DNA of 64,000 nt from Marivita sp. (GTDB lineage: Bacteria > Pseudomonadota > Alphaproteobacteria > Rhodobacterales > Rhodobacteraceae): the NCBI RefSeq assembly GCF_022763305.1, contig NZ_JALEGT010000017.1:62001-126000 (forward strand), in the 5' to 3' direction. Positions 52,614-61,142 of the stretch are shown in pieces. The translations under genes were made by a program, and so were the position numbers. How positions within the stretch are numbered: position 1 is the stretch's first letter; each line of letters starts with the position of its first letter. The notes under the pieces were generated by a model. That model was not told the DNA's origin and made no database searches. It worked only from the letters and a program-made list of their open reading frames with translations.

Positions 52614-53405
52614 ATGCCTGAGTTCTGGGCCACCGACACGCTCTACGCGGCGTTTCACGGCAACATGCAGGTGCCGCCGCTGACGGCCTCGATGCCCGAG
52701 CTGACGCTGGATCAGGGCTACCGCATAGCCTCCGAAATCCATGCCCGGCGCATCGCCCATGGCGCAACGGTCGCCGGGCGCAAGATCGGGTTCACCAACC
52801 GAACGATCTGGCCGATCTACAATGTCGATGCTCCGGTCTGGGGCTGGATGTATGACAGCGGTGTGCAGGACATCCCTGCGGATGGCATAATTCCCCTGCC
52901 CGCTCTGCCGGAACCGCGGATCGAGCCCGAGATCGTGTTCGGCTTCAAGGCCTCGCCCACGCCAGACATGGATCTGACCGCGTTGGCGGGCTGCATCGAC
53001 TGGGTTGCGCATGGGATCGAGATCGTGACCTCGCTCTATCCCGGCTGGCGCTTCACCGCGCCCGATGCCGTGGCGGCGATGGCGATGCATGGCGCTCTCT
53101 GGATCGGGCCACGCAGGGCGCCGACGCCGGAGCGCCTTGAAGCGATCACCACCTGCGGCATCACCTTGACCGGACCCGATGTTGTTCTGACCGGACATGG
53201 TGTCGATGTGCTTGGCGGGCCGATGATGGCGCTGCGCCATCTCGTGCAGGAGGTGGACCGCATGCCGCAAGCGGACCTGATCCAGCCCGGCGAGGTGGTG
53301 ACAACCGGCACCCTGACCGACGCCCGGCCCATTGCGGCGGGCGACACCTGGTCCACGCAGTTCGACACGCCGCTTCTGGACGGGCTGACCGTCACCTTCG
53401 CCTGA
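52614..53405 (+). CDS. 2-keto-4-pentenoate hydratase-like protein
   Basis: Protein of 263 aa of the fumarylacetoacetate hydrolase/MhpD superfamily (GRKIGFTNRTIWPIYNVD; EPEIVFGFKASP). MhpD-type enzymes hydrate 2-oxopent-4-enoate to 4-hydroxy-2-oxovalerate, the type of compound HpcH/HpaI aldolases cleave. The gene starts 3 bp after the trpA stop, so it is co-transcribed with trpA even though the functions are unrelated. Substrate uncertain. Confidence 0.85.
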   Translation: MPEFWATDTLYAAFHGNMQVPPLTASMPELTLDQGYRIASEIHARRIAHGATVAGRKIGFTNRTIWPIYNVDAPVWGWMYDSGVQDIPADGIIPLPALPEPRIEPEIVFGFKASPTPDMDLTALAGCIDWVAHGIEIVTSLYPGWRFTAPDAVAAMAMHGALWIGPRRAPTPERLEAITTCGITLTGPDVVLTGHGVDVLGGPMMALRHLVQEVDRMPQADLIQPGEVVTTGTLTDARPIAAGDTWSTQFDTPLLDGLTVTFA

Positions 53406-53408
53406 CCG

Positions 53409-53870
53409 TCAGTCCCGCGCGGCGTCCATCCGTTTGCGCAAGGTCTCCAGCTGTCCGATGACGTCGATCAGCGCGTCGGGTGGCAGCGTGTCTTCGATAC
53501 TGGCCAGATCCGGCATCAGCGCGGTGAGCGCCGCCTCCCGAAAGGCGCGACCCGCCTCGGTCAGCCAGACCTGTTTGCTCCGCGCATCCTCCGGATTGGG
53601 GCGCATCTCGACAAACCCGCGTTTCTCAAGCCCGGCCAGCGTATGGGTCATACTGGTTTTCGGCACCTGAAAGGCCCGGGCCAGTTGCAGCGGGGTCTGA
53701 CCGTCGCGGACTCGGATCAGATGATTGACCACCGAGAAATGCGGCAGCACCAGCCCATCGGGCAGCCGCGCCTCGAAGAGCGCGCGGCTGAGTTGGGCGA
53801 GGATGCCGATCTCGTTGAACAGGCGAAAGTAAAGGCCCTTGAGGTCGGGCGGCGTTTGGCTCTCAGGCAT
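53409..53870 (-). CDS. MarR family transcriptional regulator (nitroreductase operon)
   Basis: MarR regulator of 153 aa: recognition region TPLQLARAFQVPKTSMTHTL and wing MRPNPEDARSKQVWLTEAG. Overlaps the oxidoreductase gene by 8 bp, so they are one operon. The promoter upstream of that operon carries two 18-bp dyads (54985-55022), likely its own operators. Converges on the hydratase gene with only 3 bp between the stops. Confidence 0.9.
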   Translation of the reverse strand: MPESQTPPDLKGLYFRLFNEIGILAQLSRALFEARLPDGLVLPHFSVVNHLIRVRDGQTPLQLARAFQVPKTSMTHTLAGLEKRGFVEMRPNPEDARSKQVWLTEAGRAFREAALTALMPDLASIEDTLPPDALIDVIGQLETLRKRMDAARD

Positions 53871-54972
53871 GCCTCATCCGGGTTTCCAGCGGCCAGCGCG
53901 GCGTTCGCGGCGTTCGGGCAGCGTAGCCCAGAAGACCCAGCATTTGAACCGTCCCGCCCTTGGGCGCGTGCACATCATGGATATCGGCATAAGGCGCCGC
54001 CATTTCGGGATATTCCTGCAACGCCTGGCTGACCGGACGCACGCCCAGCCCGGCCCCTGTCGCCGCAAGATTCAGCCGCAGCCACCGAGCCCCCGTGGCA
54101 ATCTGGTCCTCGCGGGTATTGGTTGCGGTTCGGTGCAGCACCAGCGCCGGGGCCGACGCGATGGCGTCCAGCGTACCGGTGATCGCACCCCGCGCGGCTG
54201 CCGTCGTCGGATCGAGCGAGGCATCGCGGGTCAGGATGCCCAGCCGGTTCAGCACTTCGAACGTGGGACCACCCAGATCAATGCCGTCAGGTTGGGCGTT
54301 GATCTCGGCCTTGCCGATCCGCAGAAGGTCGATGCTTTCCTTCCAGGCGGCGGGTGTGCCCGCCTCGATCAGCCAGGCCTTGGAGGCGGTATCGCGCAGA
54401 TCGGTCGCGACATCTCCTTCGGCCAGCAGATCGACATGGGACGCGATGACGGCCCGCGCCGCCGGATCGAGCGGGCGGTTCTCGAACACCTCCTTGTGCG
54501 ACCGGCGGTTCAGGACGTGCGCGAACAGCGGGTCAGGTGCGGCCCCGCCCGGCACGAAGCGGCACACCGCCACCGGCCCGGCATCACCTTCGGGAAACAG
54601 GGTCTGCTCGATGCCGAAGCCGTCAGCGGCCGCCGCCATGCGCATGAGGTCAAGAAAGCAGCCCATCCCGATGGTCAGTTGGCGGCCAAAGGGATCGGTC
54701 ACAGGCAGATTGCGCGCCGGGTCGCGCCAGATGGCGACGCTGTCGTCACCGATCAGCTCGGCCTCCCAGGGTTGACGGTTGTGCGGGTTGGGAGCCAGCA
54801 GAGCATAGGACAGCGCCCGCATCCGAGGCTCGGGAAAACGGCCAGCCGCCTCCCAGGGCACAAGCGCCTCGGTCGGCGTCCGCGTGGCCGCGAAAACGCC
54901 GAACCCGCCTGCTGCCGCCACCAGGGCACCCCCACCGATCAGTCCAAGTGTCTTGCGTCTTGATAGAGTCAT
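53863..54972 (-). CDS. Acg-type nitroreductase family protein with Tat signal
   Basis: Protein of 369 aa with a twin-arginine signal (LSRRKTLGLIGGGALVAAAG), then a divergent double nitroreductase fold of the Acg kind (SYALLAPNPHNRQPWEAELI; QIATGARWLRLNLAATGAGL). The Tat signal implies export of a folded, FMN-loaded protein. First gene of an operon with the MarR regulator. Electron donor and substrate are unknown; some Acg-like proteins lack reductase activity and may store flavin. Confidence 0.85.
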   Translation of the reverse strand: MTLSRRKTLGLIGGGALVAAAGGFGVFAATRTPTEALVPWEAAGRFPEPRMRALSYALLAPNPHNRQPWEAELIGDDSVAIWRDPARNLPVTDPFGRQLTIGMGCFLDLMRMAAAADGFGIEQTLFPEGDAGPVAVCRFVPGGAAPDPLFAHVLNRRSHKEVFENRPLDPAARAVIASHVDLLAEGDVATDLRDTASKAWLIEAGTPAAWKESIDLLRIGKAEINAQPDGIDLGGPTFEVLNRLGILTRDASLDPTTAAARGAITGTLDAIASAPALVLHRTATNTREDQIATGARWLRLNLAATGAGLGVRPVSQALQEYPEMAAPYADIHDVHAPKGGTVQMLGLLGYAARTPRTPRWPLETRMRHA

Positions 54973-54984
54973 GTCGATCTCCTT

Positions 54985-55022
54985 TGGTTCGATTTCGGAC
55001 TATATGGTGCGATTTCGAACTA
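54985..55022. promoter_or_regulatory. two tandem 18-bp MarR-type operator dyads
   Basis: Site 1 TGGTTCGATTTCGGACTA (54985-55002) and site 2 TGGTGCGATTTCGAACTA (55005-55022). Each is an imperfect inverted repeat TrGTyCG-N4-CGraCyA. They are spaced exactly 20 bp, close to two helical turns, and share the 14-bp core CGATTTCG(G/A)ACTAT. They begin 13 bp upstream of the oxidoreductase ATG (54972). The MarR gene in the same operon is the obvious binder. Confidence 0.6.
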
Positions 55023-55076
55023 TTCAAGAGAGATCGCTACGCGGACAAAAATGCCGCGTTGCGCAAGGCAAGACGC

Positions 55077-55099
55077 ATTGGTAAAGAAAACTAACCAAT
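55077..55099. promoter_or_regulatory. inverted repeat before lldD
   Basis: ATTGGT (55077-55082) and ACCAAT (55094-55099) form perfect arms around 11 bp, 20-42 bp before the lldD ATG. GntR-type lactate and pyruvate regulators bind ATTGGT/ACCAAT half-sites, but normally with a spacer near 3 bp. The wider spacing makes this tentative. Confidence 0.3.
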
Positions 55100-55118
55100 A
55101 TATCGGAAAGGCCGCTCC

Positions 55119-56285
55119 ATGACCGTGATTACCGAAATCGAAGACCTGCGCCGCATCTACAAACGGCGCGTGCCCAAGATGTTCTTCGACTACACGGAAT
55201 CGGGCAGCTGGTCCGAACAGACCTTCCGCGAGAACTCTTCGGATTTCGACAGGATCTACCTACGCCAGCGCGTCGCCATCGACATGGAGGGACGCAAGAC
55301 CGCGTCGAAGATGATCGGGCAGGACGTGGCGATGCCGGTGGCTCTGGCCCCGGTGGGGTTGACCGGCATGCAGCATTTCGACGGCGAGATCAAAGCGGCC
55401 AAGGCGGCAGAGAAATTCGGCGTGCCCTACTGCCTCAGCACCATGTCGATCTGTTCGATCGAGGACGTGGCCGCGGACACGTCCAAGCCGTTCTGGATGC
55501 AGGTCTACACGCTCAAGGACGATGATTTCATGCAGCGGCTGTTCGACCGTGCCAAGGACGCCAAATGTTCGGCGGCGATCATCACCGTCGATCTGCAACT
55601 GCTGGGACAGCGCCACAAGGACCTCAAGAACGGTCTGAGCGCCCCGCCCAAGCTGACCCCGGCTTCGGTCGCCAACATGATGACCAAGGTTCAATGGGGC
55701 ATCGGCATGCTCTCCACCAAGCGCCGGTTCTTCGGCAATATCGTGGGGCACGCGAAGGGCGTGAAGGACCCGTCCTCGCTGTCGTCCTGGACGGCGCAGG
55801 CGTTCGACCAGTCGCTGAACTGGGACCGCATCCGCGAGTTTCGCAAGATGTGGGACGGCCCGCTCATCATCAAGGGGATCATGGACCCGCGCGATGCGCT
55901 GGAGGCGCTGAACGTGGGTGCGGATGCGATCATCGTGTCGAACCATGGGGGACGGCAACTGGACGGCGCGCTCTCGTCGATCCGGGCGCTTGCGCCGATC
56001 CTCGATGCGGTGGGCGACAAGATCGAGGTGCATCTCGACAGCGGTATCCGCTCCGGTCAGGACGTTCTCAAGGCGCTCGCGATGGGGGCCAAGGGCACCT
56101 ATATCGGCCGCGCCTATGTCTATGGGCTGGGGGCCAAGGGCCAGCAGGGTGTGACCGACGCGCTGAACGTGATCCACAAGGAGCTCGAGGTGTCGATGGG
56201 CCTTTGCGGGCGCACGGACGTCAATGCGCTCGACCGCGACATCCTGATGATCCCCAAGGGATTTTCGGGCGACTGGGAAGAGTGA
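55119..56285 (+). CDS. lldD: FMN-dependent L-lactate dehydrogenase
   Basis: Alpha-hydroxyacid oxidase family enzyme of 388 aa, oxidising L-lactate to pyruvate with electrons passed to the respiratory chain. FMN-binding and catalytic segments are intact: MPVALAPVGLTGMQH, IIVSNHGGRQLDGALSS (catalytic His) and HLDSGIRSGQDVLKALAMGA. A GGAAAGG ribosome binding site precedes ATG 55119. Monocistronic. Downstream is the hairpin-rich region 56286-56757. Confidence 0.93.
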   Translation: MTVITEIEDLRRIYKRRVPKMFFDYTESGSWSEQTFRENSSDFDRIYLRQRVAIDMEGRKTASKMIGQDVAMPVALAPVGLTGMQHFDGEIKAAKAAEKFGVPYCLSTMSICSIEDVAADTSKPFWMQVYTLKDDDFMQRLFDRAKDAKCSAAIITVDLQLLGQRHKDLKNGLSAPPKLTPASVANMMTKVQWGIGMLSTKRRFFGNIVGHAKGVKDPSSLSSWTAQAFDQSLNWDRIREFRKMWDGPLIIKGIMDPRDALEALNVGADAIIVSNHGGRQLDGALSSIRALAPILDAVGDKIEVHLDSGIRSGQDVLKALAMGAKGTYIGRAYVYGLGAKGQQGVTDALNVIHKELEVSMGLCGRTDVNALDRDILMIPKGFSGDWEE

Positions 56286-56757
56286 AGGGTGCCGGGCTGA
56301 CGCCCGGCTGACGCGTGCGCTCCGGTCGGGATGTCCCCCCGCCGGATACATGTTGGTTAACCCGGGCCTTTGCCCGCCGTGTCGATCTGTCCGAGAAGAA
56401 GCGGCGCCGCCCCGTTGGGCCTGACAGCTCTCCCATCTGCCGGAGTTTCCCCCGGGACCTGTGCCCGTGTTACGGGCCTTCGTGAAACCGGTTTCTCATG
56501 GTCGCCCCGAAGTCGGGGATCAAGAGAGTGTCAGTTCTGTGGTGTCGCGGCCTGGGAGTGACCCTGCCCGCTCGATGCGCATCGTGGGCGGGGGTATGGC
56601 GCAGCATCGGTTAACGATCTGGAAACCGGGCGTGCGGTGGACGGTCTTTCGGAAGACCGGAACACACGGTTTGTAAACCGTGTCCTTAGAGCCTTGGAAG
56701 GCTCTGGAGCGGCATTTTCGAAAATGCCGCCAAGCCTGTTCGAACAGGCTTGGCGCC
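56286..56757. repeat. hairpin-rich convergent intergenic region with array of perfect palindromes
   Basis: This 472-bp gap between lldD (+) and the MFS gene (-) has no recognised gene but many dyads: 56363-56376, 56401-56410, 56463-56477 (GCCCGT/ACGGGC), 56484-56495 (GAAACCGGTTTC), 56505-56518 (CCCCGA/TCGGGG), 56573-56584 (CGATGCGCATCG), 56642-56659 (CGGTCTT/AAGACCG), 56664-56683 (ACACGGTTT/AAACCGTGT), 56688-56705 (AGAGCCTT/AAGGCTCT), 56709-56730 (22-bp palindrome centred on TTCGAA) and 56728-56755 (28-bp palindrome centred on TTCGAA). The last five are consecutive, differ in sequence, have loops of 0-4 nt, and stop 2 bp before the MFS stop codon. Confidence 0.75.
56291..56308 (+). terminator. 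hairpin after lldD
   Basis: GCCGGGC (56291-56297) pairs with GCCCGGC (56302-56308) over a TGAC loop, starting 6 bp after the lldD stop. No T-run follows, so this would be an intrinsic-like or Rho-assisted stop. Confidence 0.6.
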
Positions 56758-57915
56758 TCAGGCACGCCCCAGCGCCACCCGGTTCAGCACCGGCAACAGC
56801 ACCAATGTCACCGCAAATAGCAGCACTCCGATCACGAGGAACGAGGTCGACAGACCAAAGCCCTCGGACAGGAAGCCCATCATCGGCGGTCCGATGAAGA
56901 ATCCGGCATAGCCGACCACCGAAATGCGCGAGATCGCGTGGCTGCGGTAGCGGTTGGGCACCATGCGACCGATCCAGGCATAGGCCATGGGAGCCATGAC
57001 CGAGACCCCGAGCCCGAGAACGGAGAACCCGACATAGGCCACGAGGAGCGAAGGGGCCGTCGCCGCGATCCAGGCTCCGATCCCCGCTGTGACCGCTGCC
57101 CAACGAATCACCAGCTTTTCTGAAACTCGGTTCGCCACGACCTGCCCGGCAAGTCGGCCCACAGCCATGGTCAGTCCCAGCAAGGCCGGACCCAGCGCAC
57201 CCTGTGCAGCCCCGGCGCCAAGATTGCGTTCGAGATGCAGCGCCGACCAGCCTTCGGTCGCTTGTTCCGACATGAAGGCGATCAGGATGATCATGCCACC
57301 GGGCAAAAGCAGCGACCACGGCAGCGGTGCCACCTCGACACCTTCCGCCTCGTGATCGGCATCGGCGACAGGCGCGGCGAAAGCCTGCAGCATCAGCGCA
57401 CCGATCACCACGCCTCCCCCTGTGAGGATCGCTGCAGGACCGAACCCCGCCTCGCGCGCCAGACCGGTGGCCAGCGCACAGATCGCATAGGCGACCGAAA
57501 ACACGGCATGGTTGAGGTTCATAAGGCTGCGCCCCGCCTGCGCTTCGAGTGCGCTCACCCGCGCGTTCATTGCCACGTCGAGCGTGCCCGAGGTCATCGT
57601 GACACCCAGCATGGCCAGCGTGAACAGCACACCGGTCGTGGTGTGCCCCGGCAACAGCGTTGCCAGCCCGAGCAGCCCCGTCAACACGCCCAATGCGCGC
57701 GGCCCGAGCCCGCGTTCGGCCAGCGGCGCCAGCCACATCGCCATCACCGCCCCGATCGAGGTGATGAGCAGCGCCAGCCCGAACTGCCCGTCCGACAGAC
57801 CGACCTGCGGCTTGATCACCGGCACAAGGGCCGCGAAACTGCCCCAGAACACGCCAACGGCGGCGAATCCGGCGGCAGGGCCGCGACTGATATGGAGATC
57901 ACGCAAGAGGCTCAT
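56758..57915 (-). CDS. MFS transporter
   Basis: Major facilitator protein of 385 aa with 12 hydrophobic segments (GVFWGSFAALVPVIKPQVGL at the start; LLISTIG-like LALLITSIGAVMAMWLAPL; MAYAWIGRMVPNRYRSHA in the second half). ATG 57915 is used; a GTG at 57966 would add 17 residues. The layout resembles FucP/YbjJ-like carriers. Substrate unknown. It converges on lldD across the palindrome array. Confidence 0.88.
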   Translation of the reverse strand: MSLLRDLHISRGPAAGFAAVGVFWGSFAALVPVIKPQVGLSDGQFGLALLITSIGAVMAMWLAPLAERGLGPRALGVLTGLLGLATLLPGHTTTGVLFTLAMLGVTMTSGTLDVAMNARVSALEAQAGRSLMNLNHAVFSVAYAICALATGLAREAGFGPAAILTGGGVVIGALMLQAFAAPVADADHEAEGVEVAPLPWSLLLPGGMIILIAFMSEQATEGWSALHLERNLGAGAAQGALGPALLGLTMAVGRLAGQVVANRVSEKLVIRWAAVTAGIGAWIAATAPSLLVAYVGFSVLGLGVSVMAPMAYAWIGRMVPNRYRSHAISRISVVGYAGFFIGPPMMGFLSEGFGLSTSFLVIGVLLFAVTLVLLPVLNRVALGRA

Positions 57916-58087
57916 GGCGCAGTCCGTGCCACGGCGCGCCTCAACGGTCCAGTCCCGAAAACGCACGGCCTGCGACGAAATCAGCCACCTTCGCTCTTGC
58001 CCTGCGCGGAAAACCAGTCTATCGCGCGGGCTTCATGCGGGGTGACAGCCTTGGAGGCACCCTGCCCTTACAATTTGGAGATATATC

Positions 58088-58717
58088 ATGGCTGGTGAGA
58101 TTCCTGATCTCGAAGCTCTGGAACGGACGGGGACAGGCAAGGGCGCCGCTCGTCAGGCACGCCGCGACGGCATGGTTCCGGGCATTGTTTTTGGTGGCGA
58201 CAAAGACCCGCTGCCGATCAACCTTCCGTTCAACAAGCTGTTGCAGCGCCTCAAGAAGGGCCGCTTCAAGTCGACGCTGTTCAACCTCAAGGTTGATGGC
58301 CACGAAGACGTCCGCGTGATCTGCCGCGACGTGCAGCGCGATGTCGTCAAGGATTTGCCGACACACGTGGACCTGATGCGCCTGCGCCGCACCACGAAGA
58401 TCAACCTCTTCATTCCGGTCGAGTTCATCAACCACGGCGCGGCTCCGGGCCTGAAGAAGGGCGGGGTTCTGACCGTCGTGCGTCCCGAAGTCGAACTGGT
58501 CGTGATCGCGGGTGACATCCCCGAGAAGCTGACCGTCGACCTGACCGGCCTGAACATCGGCGAGACCGTGACCATTTCCGACATCACGCTGCCGGAAGGC
58601 ACCAAGCCGACCATCGACCGCGATTTCGTGATCGCCAACATTTCGGCCCCGTCGGGCCTGCGTTCCGCCGAAGGTGAAGCCGACGACGAAGCGGACGACG
58701 AAGGCGCCGAAGACTGA
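58088..58717 (+). CDS. rplY: 50S ribosomal protein L25/general stress protein Ctc
   Basis: Long-form L25 of 209 aa: 5S-rRNA-binding N-terminal domain ([25 protein letters not shown]) and the C-terminal TL5/CTC beta domain ([20 protein letters not shown]), ending in an acidic tail rich in Glu/Asp. ATG 58088 follows TTGGAGA. A strong intrinsic terminator follows at 58743. Confidence 0.96.
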   Translation: MAGEIPDLEALERTGTGKGAARQARRDGMVPGIVFGGDKDPLPINLPFNKLLQRLKKGRFKSTLFNLKVDGHEDVRVICRDVQRDVVKDLPTHVDLMRLRRTTKINLFIPVEFINHGAAPGLKKGGVLTVVRPEVELVVIAGDIPEKLTVDLTGLNIGETVTISDITLPEGTKPTIDRDFVIANISAPSGLRSAEGEADDEADDEGAED

Positions 58718-58742
58718 TCCATCCCGATTCTCGGGGATCAGA

Positions 58743-58772
58743 CGGCCTCGCCCCACCGGGCGGGGCCGTTTT
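58743..58772 (+). terminator. intrinsic terminator of rplY
   Basis: An 11-bp GC-rich stem (58743-58753 with 58758-58768, one T-G pair, CACC loop) is followed by TTTT (58769-58772). It lies 26 bp after the rplY stop and just before the convergent methyltransferase stop at 58791. This is the clearest Rho-independent terminator in the window. Confidence 0.85.
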
Positions 58773-58790
58773 CATTCAGGCTCCGCTGGA

Positions 58791-59624
58791 TCAGTCGGTC
58801 GGCAAGCGGGCGTGCAACTCGATGGGCGCGATCAGCCCGGTGTGGATGTGGCTGACCATGTTGCGGAGCTTCAGCGCCGTGGTCTCGCCCATGACGAGAT
58901 GCAGGCCAAGCGGTGGGGAGCCGTTCGCTCGGGTCTGCGCGGCGGCAAGATTGGCGAAGAAATCCCTGGCAAACCCGGTGCGGTCGATCCTGTCCTGCAG
59001 ATCGAACCCGGCATCGGTCAGGGCGTCTTCATAAAGCTCTGGCGTCGCCAGTGCGCTCTGGTCGGCCTCCGAAGCCCAGGGTGCCGGATAGGCCATGTCC
59101 CCGACCCCGATCTGCATGACGTCGTAAATGGCGAACCGCCCGCCCGGTTTCAGAACCCGTGCGACCTCGCGGGTCAGCCCCGCCTTGTCCGGAATGTTCA
59201 TGCCCACATGGATCATGTAGGCGGCATCCATCGACCTGTCCTCAAACGGCAGCCCCATCACACTGCCCATGAGCAGGTGCACGCGCTCGGTCAGGCCGGT
59301 CCACTCGGTCAGCGCTTTTGCAGTGTCGATGAACTCCTCTGTGAGATCGATGCCGGTTACATGCGCCCCCGTCTGTGCCGCGACATAGCGAGCCGGACCA
59401 CCAAGGCCACAGCCCAGATCGAGAACGCGGCTGTCTTTTGTGACTTGCAAGGCGTCGATGAACGGCACGGTGGCGGCACGCCCGCCGATGTGGAACTCAT
59501 CCACCGGAGCAAACACATCCGGTTCCATGGGGGGCGCAAGGCCCAGGGCGGCACAGCCTTGCTTTATTCTGTCAAGAAGATGCCCGGTGGCATAGTGGGA
59601 CGCCAGATCGTCGCGGTCGGTCAT
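58791..59624 (-). CDS. class I SAM-dependent methyltransferase
   Basis: Methyltransferase of 277 aa with motif I VLDLGCGLGGPARYVA, the acidic post-I residue in HVTGIDLTEEFID and a UbiE/sarcosine-dimethylglycine-like C-terminal half (FAIYDVMQIG). ATG 59624 follows AGGGAGG. Converges with rplY across its terminator. Acceptor unknown. Confidence 0.88.
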   Translation of the reverse strand: MTDRDDLASHYATGHLLDRIKQGCAALGLAPPMEPDVFAPVDEFHIGGRAATVPFIDALQVTKDSRVLDLGCGLGGPARYVAAQTGAHVTGIDLTEEFIDTAKALTEWTGLTERVHLLMGSVMGLPFEDRSMDAAYMIHVGMNIPDKAGLTREVARVLKPGGRFAIYDVMQIGVGDMAYPAPWASEADQSALATPELYEDALTDAGFDLQDRIDRTGFARDFFANLAAAQTRANGSPPLGLHLVMGETTALKLRNMVSHIHTGLIAPIELHARLPTD

Positions 59625-59650
59625 GTCGGGGCCTCCCTTTCATGACGCGG

Positions 59651-61003
59651 TCAATTGCAGAATGTCTGACCGTTGAACTTGAAACAATTGGAGCTGCGCC
59701 GCGCCGGGCTGCTGGACCCCGAACTGCTGCGGCTGGAAGTGGCCTGCGGCGTGAAGCACACCCCTTTGGACGACAGGCGCTGTCCGCTGGGACAGGTCTT
59801 TCGGACACAGGTTTCTCCGACCAGATCCTCAGTCACCGCGCAGACGACGGGGCAGATCCGGCCTTCGAGCGGATCAAGCCGTCGCAACAGATCTTCGCTC
59901 GGGTCCAGCGAGACCAGGTCGAAGCCCGGCTGATGCTCACTCAGCCGTTCGAGCGCGGCGCGGCTCTTTCGGCCCCAGATCCCGTCTTCCACACCGGCAT
60001 CGCAGCCAAGCCGGTTCAACGCGATCTGTGCCCGGCGCGCGAGCTCTTCCTCGGACAATGCCTCGGTGACCACCGGGAGTTCGCTCCGTCCGGCTTCGGG
60101 GATCGCGGCAGGGCCGGTCTGCGCCACGGGTGCGTCCGGGCCCGACGGGCTTTCGATCGGCGCGGCTTCGGGTACGGCAAGGGCTGCCATCACCGGCGGT
60201 TCGGCTACGACAGTCGGTGTCTGATGCAGCTTGAAGGCAAAGCTGCCGGTCAGGGACGAACTGCTCCACGGGACCTGCAGCCCTCCGGTGAGGTCCATCA
60301 CGTCGCGCCGGACCCGGCGCATCATGATCTCCACATCGAGTTCCGGCGTGGCGATATGGGTGAGCAGCGCGGTGGTGAACGGGCTGTGCCGCCCTGTCCC
60401 GTCCAGCGCCACGTTGCCCGGCTGAGTCGCATAGGCGATCATCGTCCCGACGCCCGTTTCGACCCGCGCGAGACCACGGCCAATCGCGGTTGACCGTGTC
60501 CCCATGTTTCGCGCCAGATTGCTGGCCATCGGGTTGTCGCGGCAGGCATCCAGAAAAATCAGGTTGGTGCGGTCTTCGCGCTCCATCAACTGAAGGATGT
60601 CCGTCAGGTTGATGGTCTCGAACTTGAGATCGGCCTCGTCGCGGATCTGAGCATCCACGGGCACGAGATAATTGATGCCTCCGACTTCAAGCCCGTGCCC
60701 GGCATAGTAGAGCATCGCCGTCGTCGCCTCTTGCGACGCGCGTGTAAAATCCCGGATCAGGTCCTCGGTTTCGGCCCGGCCCAGATCGAACCCGTCATAA
60801 ACGTCGAACCCCAGCTCCCTGAGCGCCGCAGAGATCGCCTCGGCGTCGTTGCGCGGATTGGCAAGGGGCACGGTATGTTCATAATCGGCGTTCCCCAGCA
60901 CCAGTGCCACGCGGCCCGCGCTGGCCTGCCCGGCCATGACGCAAGTGGCCAGGATCAGAAGTCCTGCAAGATACGCGCGGACGAGGCGAACGGCACTCTT
61001 CAT
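59651..61003 (-). CDS. secreted caspase-like (peptidase C14) protein with C-terminal peptidoglycan-binding-like domain
   Basis: Protein of 450 aa. Signal peptide MKSAVRLVRAYLAGLLILAT with cleavage near GQASA. The caspase-fold domain follows directly (RVALVLGNADYEHTVPLANP) with intact His in MLYYAGHGLEV and Cys in IFLDACRDNP. A Pro/Ala-rich linker leads to a peptidoglycan-binding-like helical repeat (ALNRLGCDAGVEDGIWGRKS), a Cys-rich part and a Ser-rich tail. ATG 61003 is chosen for the signal peptide; the frame stays open upstream. Bacterial orthocaspase-type; arginine- or lysine-specific cleavage is typical but not shown. Confidence 0.88.
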   Translation of the reverse strand: MKSAVRLVRAYLAGLLILATCVMAGQASAGRVALVLGNADYEHTVPLANPRNDAEAISAALRELGFDVYDGFDLGRAETEDLIRDFTRASQEATTAMLYYAGHGLEVGGINYLVPVDAQIRDEADLKFETINLTDILQLMEREDRTNLIFLDACRDNPMASNLARNMGTRSTAIGRGLARVETGVGTMIAYATQPGNVALDGTGRHSPFTTALLTHIATPELDVEIMMRRVRRDVMDLTGGLQVPWSSSSLTGSFAFKLHQTPTVVAEPPVMAALAVPEAAPIESPSGPDAPVAQTGPAAIPEAGRSELPVVTEALSEEELARRAQIALNRLGCDAGVEDGIWGRKSRAALERLSEHQPGFDLVSLDPSEDLLRRLDPLEGRICPVVCAVTEDLVGETCVRKTCPSGQRLSSKGVCFTPQATSSRSSSGSSSPARRSSNCFKFNGQTFCN

Positions 61004-61142
61004 GACCAAATCCCAAAAACCTGTTGACAGGCTGGCACCATGGACAGAGCCTAACAGCAATAAGCCTTCGGAGTCGACCATGCGTTTTTCGCAGCGACTT
61101 GGCACAGTTGAATTTTGAAAACAGAAATTTTTCGGGGGAACA

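Noticed and set aside
51741-53270. 509-aa open frame antisense to trpA and the hydratase
   Set aside because: Covers two certain genes on the opposite strand; composition is His/Arg-rich and typical of a codon-bias shadow.
56520-56765. 81-aa minus-strand frame across the palindrome array
   Set aside because: Its codons are dictated by the inverted repeats and it runs into the MFS stop; the hairpins are the better explanation. It may appear as a hypothetical protein in automatic annotation.
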